DNA of 63,143 nucleotides from an uncultured Clostridia bacterium (GTDB lineage Bacteria > Bacillota > Clostridia > Oscillospirales > Ruminococcaceae), in assembly GCA_948473085.1 (NCBI GenBank), contig CAOKWH010000012.1:1-63143 (forward strand). The letters are read 5' to 3'. Below, in pieces: positions 49,873 through 58,205 of this stretch. The position numbers and the translations under genes were made by a program. Each line of letters begins with the position of its first letter. The stretch's first letter is position 1. The notes beneath the pieces are model-generated. The model was not told the DNA's origin and ran no database searches. It worked only from the letters and a program-made list of their open reading frames with translations.

Positions 49873-50124
49873 ATGAAAGTAACTGTATACGGCAGCCATC
49901 TCTGCCCCGACACCCTGTATGCCCTGAATGTGCTCAAGTCCAAGGATGTGGACCTCTCTTTCAAGAACATCTCCGGCGCCCTGGGCGACCTCAAGGAATT
50001 TTTGGCCATCCGGGAGGGCAACCCCCTGTTTGACGGCGCCAGAAAGAGCGGCGGCGCAGGCATTCCCCTGTTCATCCTGGAGGATGGCGCCCAAACCCAC
50101 GACATCCACAAGGTAATTGGCTAA
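49873..50124 (+). CDS. glutaredoxin-like protein, intact copy
   Basis: 83 residues; ATG 49873 with GGAGGAA upstream. VTVYGSHLCPDTLYALNVLKSKDVDLSFKNISGALGDLKEFLAIREGNPLFDGARKSGGAGIPLFILEDGAQTHDIHKVIG has a thioredoxin/glutaredoxin-type beta-alpha-beta start with one cysteine (CPDT). Near-identical to the frameshifted copy 650 bases upstream, showing a recent duplication. A terminator follows at once. Confidence 0.85.
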   Translation: MKVTVYGSHLCPDTLYALNVLKSKDVDLSFKNISGALGDLKEFLAIREGNPLFDGARKSGGAGIPLFILEDGAQTHDIHKVIG

Positions 50125-50141
50125 TACCACTCATCTCTCAA

Positions 50142-50179
50142 CCACCGGCAGCTTATCAGAGGCTGCCGGTGGCCTTTTT
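50142..50179 (+). terminator. intrinsic terminator after the glutaredoxin-like gene
   Basis: CCACCGGCAGC (50142-50152) and GCTGCCGGTGG (50162-50172) form a perfect 11-bp stem followed by CCTTTTTA. It overlaps the final codons of the convergent gene at 50156. Confidence 0.92.
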
Positions 50180-50515
50180 ATTCTTCCCGCCGCCGGTGAG
50201 GGCGTAGCTCTGGCGCAGCAGCCGCACCAGCAGCTCCTCCCCCACATCGCTTTGCAGGGCAACACTGTTCCAGTAGGTTTTGTTCATGTGATAGGCCGGC
50301 ATAATGCCCTGATAGGCCCGGCGCAGCAGGTCGGCCTCCAATGGGTCGCACTTTAAATTTACCAGTTCCTGGCCGTTGTGCACCAAAATCAGGCCAATCC
50401 ACCGGCCGCTGCCCTGATGGCGCAGCGCGCAGGTCTCAACCTTATCAAAGGGGTAGTAGAGTTCACACCCCGGCAGCTCATCCAACGCCAGGTTTATCAG
50501 TTGCTGCATCGTCAT
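50156..50515 (-). CDS. MmcQ/YjbR-family protein
   Basis: 119 residues from ATG 50515 (GAGAGGTG six bases upstream). Conserved blocks: ELYYPFDKVETCALRH, KCDPLEADLLRRAYQGIMPAYHMNKTYWNSVAL and the C-terminal LVRLLRQSYALT match the MmcQ/YjbR (CyaY-like) DNA-binding fold of unknown role. Convergent with the glutaredoxin-like genes. Confidence 0.85.
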   Translation of the reverse strand: MTMQQLINLALDELPGCELYYPFDKVETCALRHQGSGRWIGLILVHNGQELVNLKCDPLEADLLRRAYQGIMPAYHMNKTYWNSVALQSDVGEELLVRLLRQSYALTGGGKNKKATGSL

Positions 50516-50527
50516 ATCAGGCACCTC

Positions 50528-51001
50528 TCAGCAGCGGGTGATGCCCCGAGCCTTTAAGCGCCGGCGGATATACACCGTGTAAATACGCACCAGCGAGGAC
50601 ACCAGCACAATGCCCATTGCAATAGCCCCGGCAATAAACAGGGTGTGCACGCCGGTTTCCGCCGCCAGGGCGGAATTGCCCTCCACCAGATATTCCATGG
50701 TATAGTAGGCCCCGCCGCCGGGAACCAGCGGGATGTAGGAGATAACCAGGTAAACTGTAACCGGGGACTTATGCCGCCGCGCCATGTATTCAGAGTAGAT
50801 GGATACCGCCACCATGGACAGAAAATACTGGGGAATATCGCTGGAAAAGCAGCCGGCAAACAGCAGGTAGACAAACCAGCTCAGGGCGCCGCCCAGCGCG
50901 GCATAGAACATATTTGCCCCCCGGAGGTTAAAGGTAAAGCTGAAGGCCAGCGAGGCAAAGAAGGAATAGACACAGGGCCAAATCATCGCATACAGGTTCA
51001 T
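50528..51001 (-). CDS. threonine/serine exporter, small subunit (ThrE C-terminal type)
   Basis: 157 residues with four or five membrane helices (MNLYAMIWPCVYSFFASLAFSFTFNLRG...). The LVPGGGAYYTMEYLVEGN segment and length fit the DUF3815-type half of ThrE-like transporters. It overlaps its partner at 50998 by four bases (ATGA), so the two subunits are made together. Substrate inferred from family. Confidence 0.85.
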   Translation of the reverse strand: MNLYAMIWPCVYSFFASLAFSFTFNLRGANMFYAALGGALSWFVYLLFAGCFSSDIPQYFLSMVAVSIYSEYMARRHKSPVTVYLVISYIPLVPGGGAYYTMEYLVEGNSALAAETGVHTLFIAGAIAMGIVLVSSLVRIYTVYIRRRLKARGITRC

Positions 51002-51771
51002 CCAAACAGCACCTCCAGAAAGGGTGTGAAAATAGCCAGCGACACCACCACGCCAATGGCGATGCCGATGGAAGTAATCAGCGCCTCGGCAAATTTTATC
51101 ATGCCGGAAATCAGGTCGGCCGCTATAAATTCCCGCATGGCATTGGTCAGGGCAATGCCCGGCACCAGATTCATCAGCATGCCGATAATCATCTTATCCT
51201 GGTTGTGGGCAAACCCGGCTTTCACCGCCAGGTAGCAGCTGCAGGCGGTAAACGCCCCGCCGACAATATTGATAAAAAAGGAGGAGGCCTCAAACTTGGC
51301 CAGCTTGTCAATCACCCATTTCAGCAGCACGCCCAGCACAAAGGCGGCCGACGCATCCAAAAGGCCCCCCTGGTAAAACAGGGTAAAAAAGGCCGAAATC
51401 ATCCCATAGCCAAACATTTGCATCCTGGGGCTGTACACCGGGCCCTGTTCAATCTCCTGCAGGCGGGCCATCACCTCGTCGTATCCGGGGCGGTTGGCAC
51501 ACACCTCCCGGGAGAGGGCGTTTAGCTTATCCACCTTGTCCAAATCAGTGTCCCTGCGCAGCACCCGGCGGGTGCGGGTAAGATAGCTGCCGTCCCCGTC
51601 CGTTATGGTAACAACAATACTGGATGGTATAACAAACACATCGGTATTGGGGTATCCATAGGCCCGGCAGATACGGGTGATGCACTCCTCCACCCGGTAG
51701 GTTTCGGCCCCATGCCTTAAAATATCATATCCCAAGGTTGTGGAGGCCGCCAGAATCTCCTTCATCTCCAA
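50998..51771 (-). CDS. threonine/serine exporter, large subunit (ThrE N-terminal type)
   Basis: 257 residues. The soluble start (ILAASTTLGYDILRHGAETYRVEECITRICRAYGYPNTDVFVIPSSIVVTI) and about five membrane helices match DUF1212-type ThrE proteins that export threonine and serine. Start codon is TTG (AGGTG about eight bases upstream), with an in-frame ATG six bases later. Coupled to the small subunit. Confidence 0.88.
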   Translation of the reverse strand: MEMKEILAASTTLGYDILRHGAETYRVEECITRICRAYGYPNTDVFVIPSSIVVTITDGDGSYLTRTRRVLRRDTDLDKVDKLNALSREVCANRPGYDEVMARLQEIEQGPVYSPRMQMFGYGMISAFFTLFYQGGLLDASAAFVLGVLLKWVIDKLAKFEASSFFINIVGGAFTACSCYLAVKAGFAHNQDKMIIGMLMNLVPGIALTNAMREFIAADLISGMIKFAEALITSIGIAIGVVVSLAIFTPFLEVLFG

Positions 51772-51888
51772 TCGCCATCACCTGCCAAAAAATTTTCCTT
51801 TCAAATTATATTCTGCCCACCAGAAAAATACAAGGTGGAAAATGCAGTTTGGGCGGCAGGAGGAAATTATTGACTATACAAAATAACC

Positions 51889-51918
51889 TGCATTTTTTGT
51901 GCGTTTTGCCCCAATACT
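51889..51918 (+). promoter_or_regulatory. possible forespore-type promoter of sigG
   Basis: TGCATT (51889-51894) and CAATACT (51912-51918) with 17 bp between resemble the -35 and -10 of sigma-F/sigma-G promoters. This fits known autoregulation of sigG in Bacillus, but the match is imperfect. Confidence 0.35.
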
Positions 51919-51951
51919 TCCGGTATAAACCAAGAAGGAGTGAACCGCACT

Positions 51952-52722
51952 TTGTATATGAACAAGGTTGAGATAACGGGAGTAAACACAGCCAAACTGA
52001 AAACCCTGCGGGAGAGTGAAAAAAGCGAGCTGATCCGCAAAGCCAAAGCCGGCGACCGCGCCGCCCGGGAAACGCTGGTAAACGGCAACCTGCGCCTGGT
52101 GCTGAGTGTGGTGCAAAAGTTTTCTTCCCGGGGGGAAAACCCCGACGACCTGTTCCAGGTGGGGTGCATTGGGCTGATTAAAGCCATAGATAACTTTGAC
52201 CCCTCCTTCGATGTCAAATTTTCCACCTATGCCGTGCCCATGATTATTGGCGAAATCCGCCGCTATCTGCGGGATAACAACGCCCTGCGGGTGTCCCGCT
52301 CCATGCGGGATACCGCCTACAAGGCCATGCAGTCCCGGGAAAAGCTGACCGCCCAGCTGCTGCGGGAACCCACCCCGGCCGAGATTGCCAAGGATATTGG
52401 CATGGAGGAATACCCCGTGGTGCAGGCGCTGGAATCGATTGTGGAGCCGGTATCGCTGTATGAGCCGGTCTACTCGGACGGCGGCGACACCATCTATGTC
52501 ATGGACCAGGTGGGCGACACCCTCACCGACCGGGACTGGGTGGACGAGCTCACCATCCGGGAGTCTATCCAGGGGCTCTCCGACCGGGAGAAGAAAATTT
52601 TGTCGCTGCGCTTTCTGGCCGGACGCACCCAAACCGAGGTGGCGGGTGAAATTGGCATTTCCCAGGCGCAGATTAGCCGCCTGGAGAAAAACGCCATTGC
52701 CAAGATTAAAAACGGCATGTAG
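51952..52722 (+). CDS. sigG: RNA polymerase sporulation sigma factor SigG
   Basis: 256 residues. The start YMNKVEITGVNTAKL is characteristic of SigG (anti-sigma contact region), followed by region 2 (LVNGNLRLVLSVVQKFSSRGENPDDLFQVGCIGLIKAIDNFDPSFDVKFSTYAVPMIIGEIRRYLRD), region 3 and region 4 (SLRFLAGRTQTEVAGEIGISQAQISRLEKNAI). Start taken as TTG 51952, with AAGGAG upstream; ATG 51958 or GTG 51940 are alternatives. Controls late forespore genes. In Bacillus it follows spoIIGA/sigE, which are not present here. Confidence 0.92.
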   Translation: MYMNKVEITGVNTAKLKTLRESEKSELIRKAKAGDRAARETLVNGNLRLVLSVVQKFSSRGENPDDLFQVGCIGLIKAIDNFDPSFDVKFSTYAVPMIIGEIRRYLRDNNALRVSRSMRDTAYKAMQSREKLTAQLLREPTPAEIAKDIGMEEYPVVQALESIVEPVSLYEPVYSDGGDTIYVMDQVGDTLTDRDWVDELTIRESIQGLSDREKKILSLRFLAGRTQTEVAGEIGISQAQISRLEKNAIAKIKNGM

Positions 52723-52803
52723 AAAAACTTTTCGCCCTGTATGGGAATGCAATCCGCCCGCTTTTATGCTATACTACTATAAAAACGGAAAGGAGCGGTT
52801 GCA

Positions 52804-53301
52804 ATGCGAAGAAAAGACCGGGAAATGCCAAGGGAGTTTGGTCTGTCTGTCTTAGATAAGTGCGAATATGCTGTTTTAGGCATGGTGGATGAGGAGGGCC
52901 TCCCCTACTGTGTGCCCATCACCATCGTGCGGGACGGGGAAACCCTCTATTTTCACACAGCAAAGGCGGGCAAAAAGGTGGACTGCCTGCGCCGCCAGCC
53001 CAGCGTATGCCTGACCTGCGTAGGGGACACCCACCGGCCGCCGGACAACTTCACCACCGAATATGAGTCCGCCCTTGTTACCGGCGTCGCCGCCGAAGTA
53101 ACCAGCCAGGAGGAAAAGCTCCACGCCCTGCGGCTGCTCTGCCAGCGGCACACCCCCACCAACATGGCAGCCTTTGAGCAGGAGGCGGCCCGCAGCCTGG
53201 ACCGCACTGCCGTATGGCGCATTCCAATAGGCGCCCTGACAGCCAAGCGAAAAAAGTACGACAGCGCCGGCCAGGAGATGAAATATGGCCGCATGCAGTA
53301 G
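52804..53301 (+). CDS. pyridoxamine 5'-phosphate oxidase-like / Nim-type flavoprotein
   Basis: 165 residues after AAAGGAG. MRRKDREM...LSVLDKCEYAVLGMVDEEGLPYCVPITIVRDGETLYFHTAKAGKKVDCLRRQPSVCLTCVGD is the FMN-binding split barrel of PNPOx-like proteins, with the motif layout of the NimA branch (nitroimidazole reduction). These enzymes reduce small nitro compounds or act as flavin-linked oxidoreductases. Single gene with its own terminator. Confidence 0.85.
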   Translation: MRRKDREMPREFGLSVLDKCEYAVLGMVDEEGLPYCVPITIVRDGETLYFHTAKAGKKVDCLRRQPSVCLTCVGDTHRPPDNFTTEYESALVTGVAAEVTSQEEKLHALRLLCQRHTPTNMAAFEQEAARSLDRTAVWRIPIGALTAKRKKYDSAGQEMKYGRMQ

Positions 53302-53309
53302 CAAAAAAG

Positions 53310-53339
53310 GCCCGCCGGAAAATTCCGGCGGGCTTTTTT
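53310..53339 (+). terminator. intrinsic terminator after the PNPOx-like gene
   Basis: GCCCGCCGG (53310-53318) and CCGGCGGGC (53325-53333) form a perfect 9-bp stem followed by TTTTTT. Confidence 0.95.
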
Positions 53340-53821
53340 ATTATTAGCCTTTAGGCAGGCAGCGGACAGTGTAGAATGCGTCCCCCAAAAAGGGGGATAT
53401 GGCAAAGCCAGGGTAAACACTTCCTTCCCAGGCAATCAGGGGCAGCCTCTCCGCCACAAGCCACCTGTTAAAGGGCGCATTGGGAAGAAGAAACCAGCTA
53501 CAGCCCCAAGGCAGGCTCATTCCCTTGCCAACCTGTTATCTGCAAAAACCTGAACGGCTTTCCAATGCCAGATTGTATTTGGTAGCCTATAAAACTTACA
53601 GCCTGCTGCAAAAAAACATCAGCAATCTACCCTCTGGCCCCTTGCGAACTGCTCCCGGCACCCCTGCCGAATAGCAGCACTATAAACCGGCTGGGCATCC
53701 GGCAAAACAACGCCCCCTTGCGGCACATTTGGAATAGCCAGGCAATATTACTGTTGATACAAGTGGGGCAATCCTGCCTACTGTGTGGTTTTTTATCCAA
53801 ACACCCACCTGCGGCTGCTGT
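53340..53821. other. gene-free stretch, about 480 bp
   Basis: After the terminator no convincing reading frame, RNA gene or repeat is seen. A 64-residue open frame at 53480 lacks a ribosome site and protein-like composition. The stretch may contain decayed sequence between the PNPOx-like gene and the convergent phosphatase. Confidence 0.5.
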
Positions 53822-54352
53822 TTACAGCTCATATTCTGTCAGCTTGCCGTTTTCAGCCGTGTAGCCAAAAAATTCCTCATTGGTCATATCCACAAAATAG
53901 GTGTGGATGATCCGGCAGACCCCGCCGTGGCTGACAAGCAGGATGTTTTTATCCGGGTAGCGCTGCTTCAGGCTGTCCAGCAGCCGGTAGACCCGGCATG
54001 CCACCTGCAGCACCGATTCCCCCTGGGGATAACGGAAGGCAAAATTCCGCTTGTTGGCCAAAAAGTCCGGGTTGGCCCGGTCCGCCCCCTCAAAGATGCC
54101 GTAATTCTGCTCCATCAGCAGCGGCTCGGCCTGTAGGGGAATGCCACACTTTTGGGCGACAATCTCGGCTGTTTCCCTCGCCCGCCCCAGCGGGGAACAG
54201 AGGATAAAATCGGCCCCGCGCTGCTGCACAAGTTCGGCCAGGGCGGCCGCCTGCTGCTTCCCCTGCTCGGTGAGCGCCACATCGGTGACACCGCACACCT
54301 TATTCTGGATATTCCAGGCGGTCTGCCCATGGCGGGCAACAAATAGCTTCAT
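53822..54352 (-). CDS. histidine phosphatase (phosphoglycerate-mutase-like) family protein
   Basis: 176 residues from ATG 54352. The catalytic RHG (VARHGQTAWN) and second His (LLVSHGGVCRIIHTYF) are present, with Glu in LMEQNYGIFEG between. Members dephosphorylate small metabolites such as alpha-ribazole phosphate or sugar phosphates. Substrate cannot be read. It closes the leftward array of TPR/SUFU-type genes. Confidence 0.9.
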   Translation of the reverse strand: MKLFVARHGQTAWNIQNKVCGVTDVALTEQGKQQAAALAELVQQRGADFILCSPLGRARETAEIVAQKCGIPLQAEPLLMEQNYGIFEGADRANPDFLANKRNFAFRYPQGESVLQVACRVYRLLDSLKQRYPDKNILLVSHGGVCRIIHTYFVDMTNEEFFGYTAENGKLTEYEL

Positions 54353-54477
54353 CCTTATCACACTCCACAGTTTTTGTTGGCCGCCGCGCCATCCTGTTGG
54401 GGTTTGGGCGGCTGCTTCTGCCAACTATTCTGCCAGCTTTTGGAGCGTTTGACTGTGACCCGCCGGCAAAGGCCCCA

Positions 54478-55464
54478 CTACAGGCAGATTGGGTTTTGGC
54501 GCTGTCCCCTCTGCCAGGTGTCCTGGTTAAAGTCGTAGGTAAAGTGCACATCGCGGTTACGCTCAATAATTACCTGGGCCAGGGTGGCTGTACGGGGAAT
54601 CCTTTGGAGCTGCACCAGGCGCTTGGCGTCCCGGGCGCTGAGTTCCGGCAGGTTGGCAAAGGTTTCCTGCACCCAGCCGATGTCAAACTTGGAGAGCGCC
54701 GCCTCGTTCATGCAGAAAACCCCCTGCAGGCTGCCCCCCTGATAGGGGAAGGTAAAGGTGCAGTAAGGGCTGTCCGCCTCCCATTCGGTGGGGCCGATAA
54801 CCGCCTTGATGGCTGCCAGGTTTTCGGTGTCGCAGACAATGCCGGCAATGGCATCCAGCTTCTCCGCGGCCTCTGCACTATTCTCGCCGGACAGCAGCTT
54901 TTCGTCATGCTCGGCCAGGATGTAGTGGTTCAGCAGCTCGGTCAGGCTCTTGCCCGCCCGGATATCCGCCTCCTGCCGGGTAAATTCATAGTCCCCGGGC
55001 ACCAGGGCCAGCCCGCTGGCATTGGCCTCCAAGGCCCCCTGCTGGTCGCCAAAGTGGCTGCGCAGCTGGGCCAGCAGCAGCCAGCACCAGGGATAGTCGG
55101 GCTGTTCCCGCACCCCCTGCTCGGCATATTCCAGCGCCTTTTCCGGCTGGCCGCAGTACATCAGGGCACAGGCGTAGCGATAGTACCACATGCCGCAGCC
55201 CTGGGCCAGGTCCTCCACCTCCTCCAGCCACTGGCAGGACATGTAGTAGTGCTCATAATCATCAATATTGTTGCAGGCATAGGAGATGCGCAGCGCCACC
55301 TCCAGGTCGTGCTCCGCCTGCTGCCGGGTAAAATCCCCCCGCTTTACCCCCTCCTGGATGTAGGTTTGGATAAAGTCGATCATCTTATAATAGTAGCCGG
55401 AAAATGCGGTTTCATAGGATTCCAGCGTCTGGATGGCCTCGGGGGTCAAAATGGTTTTTGGCAT
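54478..55464 (-). CDS. TPR-containing hypothetical protein, 328 aa
   Basis: 328 residues. The N-terminal half is helical with TPR-like units (GMWYYRYACALMYCGQPEKALEYAEQGVREQPDYPWCWLLLAQLRSHFGDQQGALEANASGLALVPGDYEF). The C-terminal part (SPYCTFTFPYQGGSLQGVFCMNEAALSKF) is beta-rich and of unknown family. The absence of secretion signals puts it in the cytoplasm. It belongs to the run of five leftward genes up to 60.8 kb, several with TPR plus immunity-type domains. Confidence 0.65.
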   Translation of the reverse strand: MPKTILTPEAIQTLESYETAFSGYYYKMIDFIQTYIQEGVKRGDFTRQQAEHDLEVALRISYACNNIDDYEHYYMSCQWLEEVEDLAQGCGMWYYRYACALMYCGQPEKALEYAEQGVREQPDYPWCWLLLAQLRSHFGDQQGALEANASGLALVPGDYEFTRQEADIRAGKSLTELLNHYILAEHDEKLLSGENSAEAAEKLDAIAGIVCDTENLAAIKAVIGPTEWEADSPYCTFTFPYQGGSLQGVFCMNEAALSKFDIGWVQETFANLPELSARDAKRLVQLQRIPRTATLAQVIIERNRDVHFTYDFNQDTWQRGQRQNPICL

Positions 55465-55501
55465 GGGTTTCGCCTCCTTTTAGTTGTAGGGCAGAGAGCC
55501 G

Positions 55502-55834
55502 CTACTGTGGAAAATGAAAATGCGGCGTGAGATCCACATCGTCCAGGTGGATATGCCAGCCGGCCCCGGGCAGCAGGGCAATGATTTCCTGTAGGCAGTC
55601 CGCCCAGTAGTCCAGGACCCGGGCCAGATGTTCCTGCCCCTGATCCAGGGGCAGTTTGGTCGCGCCATCAAGGAGAACCCCGGCTGCCGGGCAATCGTAG
55701 ATGCAAAAGCCCTCGTACAGCTCCCCCAGCGGGTATTCGGCAAGATAGCGCTCCACCACTTCCCGGCAGGCGGCCCGCTCCTGCCCGGTTATGGGCACGC
55801 CCCGCTTTGCTGTGTAATAGAGCGATACAGACAT
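55502..55834 (-). CDS. hypothetical protein, 110 aa
   Basis: 110 residues: MSVSLYYTAKRGVPITGQERAACREVVERYLAEYPLGELYEGFCIYDCPAAGVLLDGATKLP, then GWHIHLDDVDLTPHFHFPQ. Compact, soluble, with a His-rich end that could bind metal. The family is unknown to me, but composition and position in the array suggest a real gene. Fifteen bases separate it from the upstream SUFU-type gene. Confidence 0.6.
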   Translation of the reverse strand: MSVSLYYTAKRGVPITGQERAACREVVERYLAEYPLGELYEGFCIYDCPAAGVLLDGATKLPLDQGQEHLARVLDYWADCLQEIIALLPGAGWHIHLDDVDLTPHFHFPQ

Positions 55835-55849
55835 AGTTCCGCCCCCTAT

Positions 55850-57448
55850 TTAGTCGTGATAAAGCCCGGATTCCATGCCGCCGGCCCATTCGGCATAGCG
55901 GAAGTCGATAAACACCTTGATACGCCGGTAATATTCCCCGTCATAGGGCATGAACAGATAAGCCTCGTCCTGGAACTCGTCCGAATTGTAGCGCTCCTCC
56001 CCGAAGTAATTCATGGCGCAGGAATCCACATCCGCCGGGTAGTGGGGGTCGTCGACATTTTGATAGTAGTATTCGGTAAAAGCGGCGCCCTTTTCCCCAA
56101 ACAGGGACAGATACAGCGTCCCACCCAGCTCCCGGTGCAGGAACTCCCGCAGATCCAGCCCAGGGTCCTGCTCCTTCACTGCCCGGATAACGGCGGGGTA
56201 CTTCTGGCAAAAGCTCTGCGCCATCATATCCTGTTCGATGCACCAGCGCAGGTAGAGGGCAATGTGGGCGCAGGCCATGAGGGGCTCCACCGGCAGGTGC
56301 TTCTGCTCGATGGATTCCAAATGCTGGCCCTCCCAGTCCACAATGCCGCTGTCGCCGGTGAACACAAAGCCCTTGCAGCAGTTCTGGCGGGTCTTGTTCA
56401 GCACCGGGCTGGCCTCGGGGCCGCTGAACAGGCGGTCCAGCAGGCTATCGGCATTGGAGGAGCGCTTGTAATCCATCTCCTCCCGGTACAGGGGCAACAC
56501 CACATAAAAGTTCAGCGGTTCGCCGCCGGGCAGGATGCAGGTGCAGCCCTCCTCCCCGGAAAACATGGCGTCCACCAAAATACAGCCGCACAGCTCGGTA
56601 TCCTCGGCATAATAGCTGCCGTTATCCACCGTGTGGCCCCAGGCCAGCCAGGTATCCATCTCCCCCGGCATCCTGGCCAGGTTTTTCAGCAGGCGGATGG
56701 GCCAGTACCAGCGCTCCTCCACCGAGGCAATCGGCCAATCGGGGGGCAGGGCAATCATCACCTCGGCCCGTTCCAGCCGGTACTCTGCCAGCTCCTCCGG
56801 CACTGCCATGCAGTGGGCGCCCATGCCCATTGTGGAAAGGAGCAGATAGTTGTGCCCCTCCCCCGGGGGGATGACGCAGATGTCCACATGGATATCCGGG
56901 GAATACAGCTCGTGCAGCACCCGGTCAAAAGAACCAAAATACCGGGCCAGGTGTTCCTCCACCGCTGTCATCTCCTCATCGGTGTACACCTCCGGCTCTT
57001 TTCCCTCCACCTGGCGCTTTAAGTCGTCATAGGCGCCGATTTCATCCAGCTTTTGGATAATCAGGCCCAGAAAATCCTCGCACTCCTGGGCAATTTCCTG
57101 TGACGGGCGCAGAATCAAGCTCTGCTCAAAGGCCTGCCGGGCTTTGGCAAGCAGCGGGAACAGCTCCTCCTTCTCGGTAACCGCCTCGGTGCTGTAATAG
57201 TAGGCATATCCCAGCCGGTAGTGGAATTCGGGGGCGTTCTGCTGCCGGGGCTGCAGCCCCTCCAATATTTCGATGGCGCTGCCATACTGCCCCAGATTGT
57301 TATAGGCTACGGCCAGCTGCCCCAGCAGGGCATCGCTGCGCTGTTCCGGCGGCAGGGCCAGGACAGCCTGCACAATGGCCTCGTGCTCGTCCTGCTCCCA
57401 CCACTCGTCAATCTGCCGCAGCAGCCGTTCTTCCTCGTGTTTTCTCAT
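55850..57448 (-). CDS. TPR plus SUFU-like domain protein, 532 aa
   Basis: 532 residues. Residues of about 1-170 are TPR-type helices (LPPEQRSDALLGQLAVAYNNLGQYGSAIEILEGLQP). Residues of about 180-340 fit the SUFU (suppressor of fused) domain: YSPDIHVDICVIPPGEGHNYLLLSTMGMGAHCM, AEVMIALPPDW, WYWPIRLLKNLARMPGEMDTWLAWGHTVDN. The C-terminal 190 residues are unknown. Bacterial SUFU proteins are immunity or chaperone-like proteins of polymorphic-toxin systems. Overlaps the DUF4241 gene by four bases (ATGA). Confidence 0.75.
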   Translation of the reverse strand: MRKHEEERLLRQIDEWWEQDEHEAIVQAVLALPPEQRSDALLGQLAVAYNNLGQYGSAIEILEGLQPRQQNAPEFHYRLGYAYYYSTEAVTEKEELFPLLAKARQAFEQSLILRPSQEIAQECEDFLGLIIQKLDEIGAYDDLKRQVEGKEPEVYTDEEMTAVEEHLARYFGSFDRVLHELYSPDIHVDICVIPPGEGHNYLLLSTMGMGAHCMAVPEELAEYRLERAEVMIALPPDWPIASVEERWYWPIRLLKNLARMPGEMDTWLAWGHTVDNGSYYAEDTELCGCILVDAMFSGEEGCTCILPGGEPLNFYVVLPLYREEMDYKRSSNADSLLDRLFSGPEASPVLNKTRQNCCKGFVFTGDSGIVDWEGQHLESIEQKHLPVEPLMACAHIALYLRWCIEQDMMAQSFCQKYPAVIRAVKEQDPGLDLREFLHRELGGTLYLSLFGEKGAAFTEYYYQNVDDPHYPADVDSCAMNYFGEERYNSDEFQDEAYLFMPYDGEYYRRIKVFIDFRYAEWAGGMESGLYHD

Positions 57449-58191
57449 TCTTCCTGCTCCTCTCCATAGGCCAGTTGGATGTCAATAAACTGCACGACGA
57501 GCTGGCAAACCTGCCCGGCTGCATCAAACCCCCAATACACCGGATACACCCCATCCCCAAAGCCGGACTGGAACAGGGGCAGATGGTATGCAGTCCCCGG
57601 CAGCTGCCAGTTCAGCCAGTCCCCCTCCTGGCGCTGATATTCGGGGTGCAGGCGGTAGCTCTCGGCAAACAGCGCGGCAAAATAATCCCGATACAGGTTG
57701 CCGCCGGGATGTTCCCTATCCCAGCTGTCACACCAGTCGCAGAACAGGGGGTGCACCGCCGCATCGCAGATGCAGCCCAAGCCGGCATCCACAGCAAAGC
57801 CAAAGTAGCACTCCTCCCCCGCTTCGCTCAGGTCCTCCTGGCCGGTGAGCGCCTCATAAAAGGCTACGGCCGGCTGCCGGGAAAACCGCAGGCGCACCGC
57901 CGCATAGCGGGCACAGTCCCTCTCATCCGGGCAAACCACGCATAGCTCGGTGGGATAATCCCCCGCCCGGGCCGCCAACAGATAGGGCTGCTCCCTCCGA
58001 AGGCCCAGCGTTACCAACGGGTCCCGCACCAGCAGCCGGCCGCTGGGCAGCGAGCAGGGCCCAATATCCAGGACAGCAAGCTGCCTGCCCGCTATCTGGG
58101 GCTGCTCAAAGTAGGTGTTCAAATCCACCGGGCTGCGGGTTTTCTCCCGGATGCGCCGGTATTGCTCCAGCCATTCCTGTGTGGGGTTCAT
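57445..58191 (-). CDS. DUF4241-domain protein, 248 aa
   Basis: 248 residues. The C-terminal SGFGDGVYPVYWGFDAAGQVCQLVVQFIDIQ is the DUF4241 hallmark (G-D-G-x-Y-P-V-Y-W-G), preceded by RLLVRDPLVTL and the FAVDAGLGCICDAA block. DUF4241 proteins are often encoded next to toxin/immunity genes. Cytoplasmic, no signal. Translationally coupled to the SUFU gene. Confidence 0.8.
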   Translation of the reverse strand: MNPTQEWLEQYRRIREKTRSPVDLNTYFEQPQIAGRQLAVLDIGPCSLPSGRLLVRDPLVTLGLRREQPYLLAARAGDYPTELCVVCPDERDCARYAAVRLRFSRQPAVAFYEALTGQEDLSEAGEECYFGFAVDAGLGCICDAAVHPLFCDWCDSWDREHPGGNLYRDYFAALFAESYRLHPEYQRQEGDWLNWQLPGTAYHLPLFQSGFGDGVYPVYWGFDAAGQVCQLVVQFIDIQLAYGEEQEE

Positions 58192-58205
58192 CCTCCGGCG
58201 CCTCC

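Noticed and set aside
53480-53674. 64-codon open frame in the gap after the PNPOx-like gene
   Set aside because: No ribosome site, no recognisable protein character, and it follows a strong terminator.
55628-57022. 464-codon open frame on the plus strand
   Set aside because: Antisense to the TPR-SUFU gene; composition of a shadow frame and no start signals.
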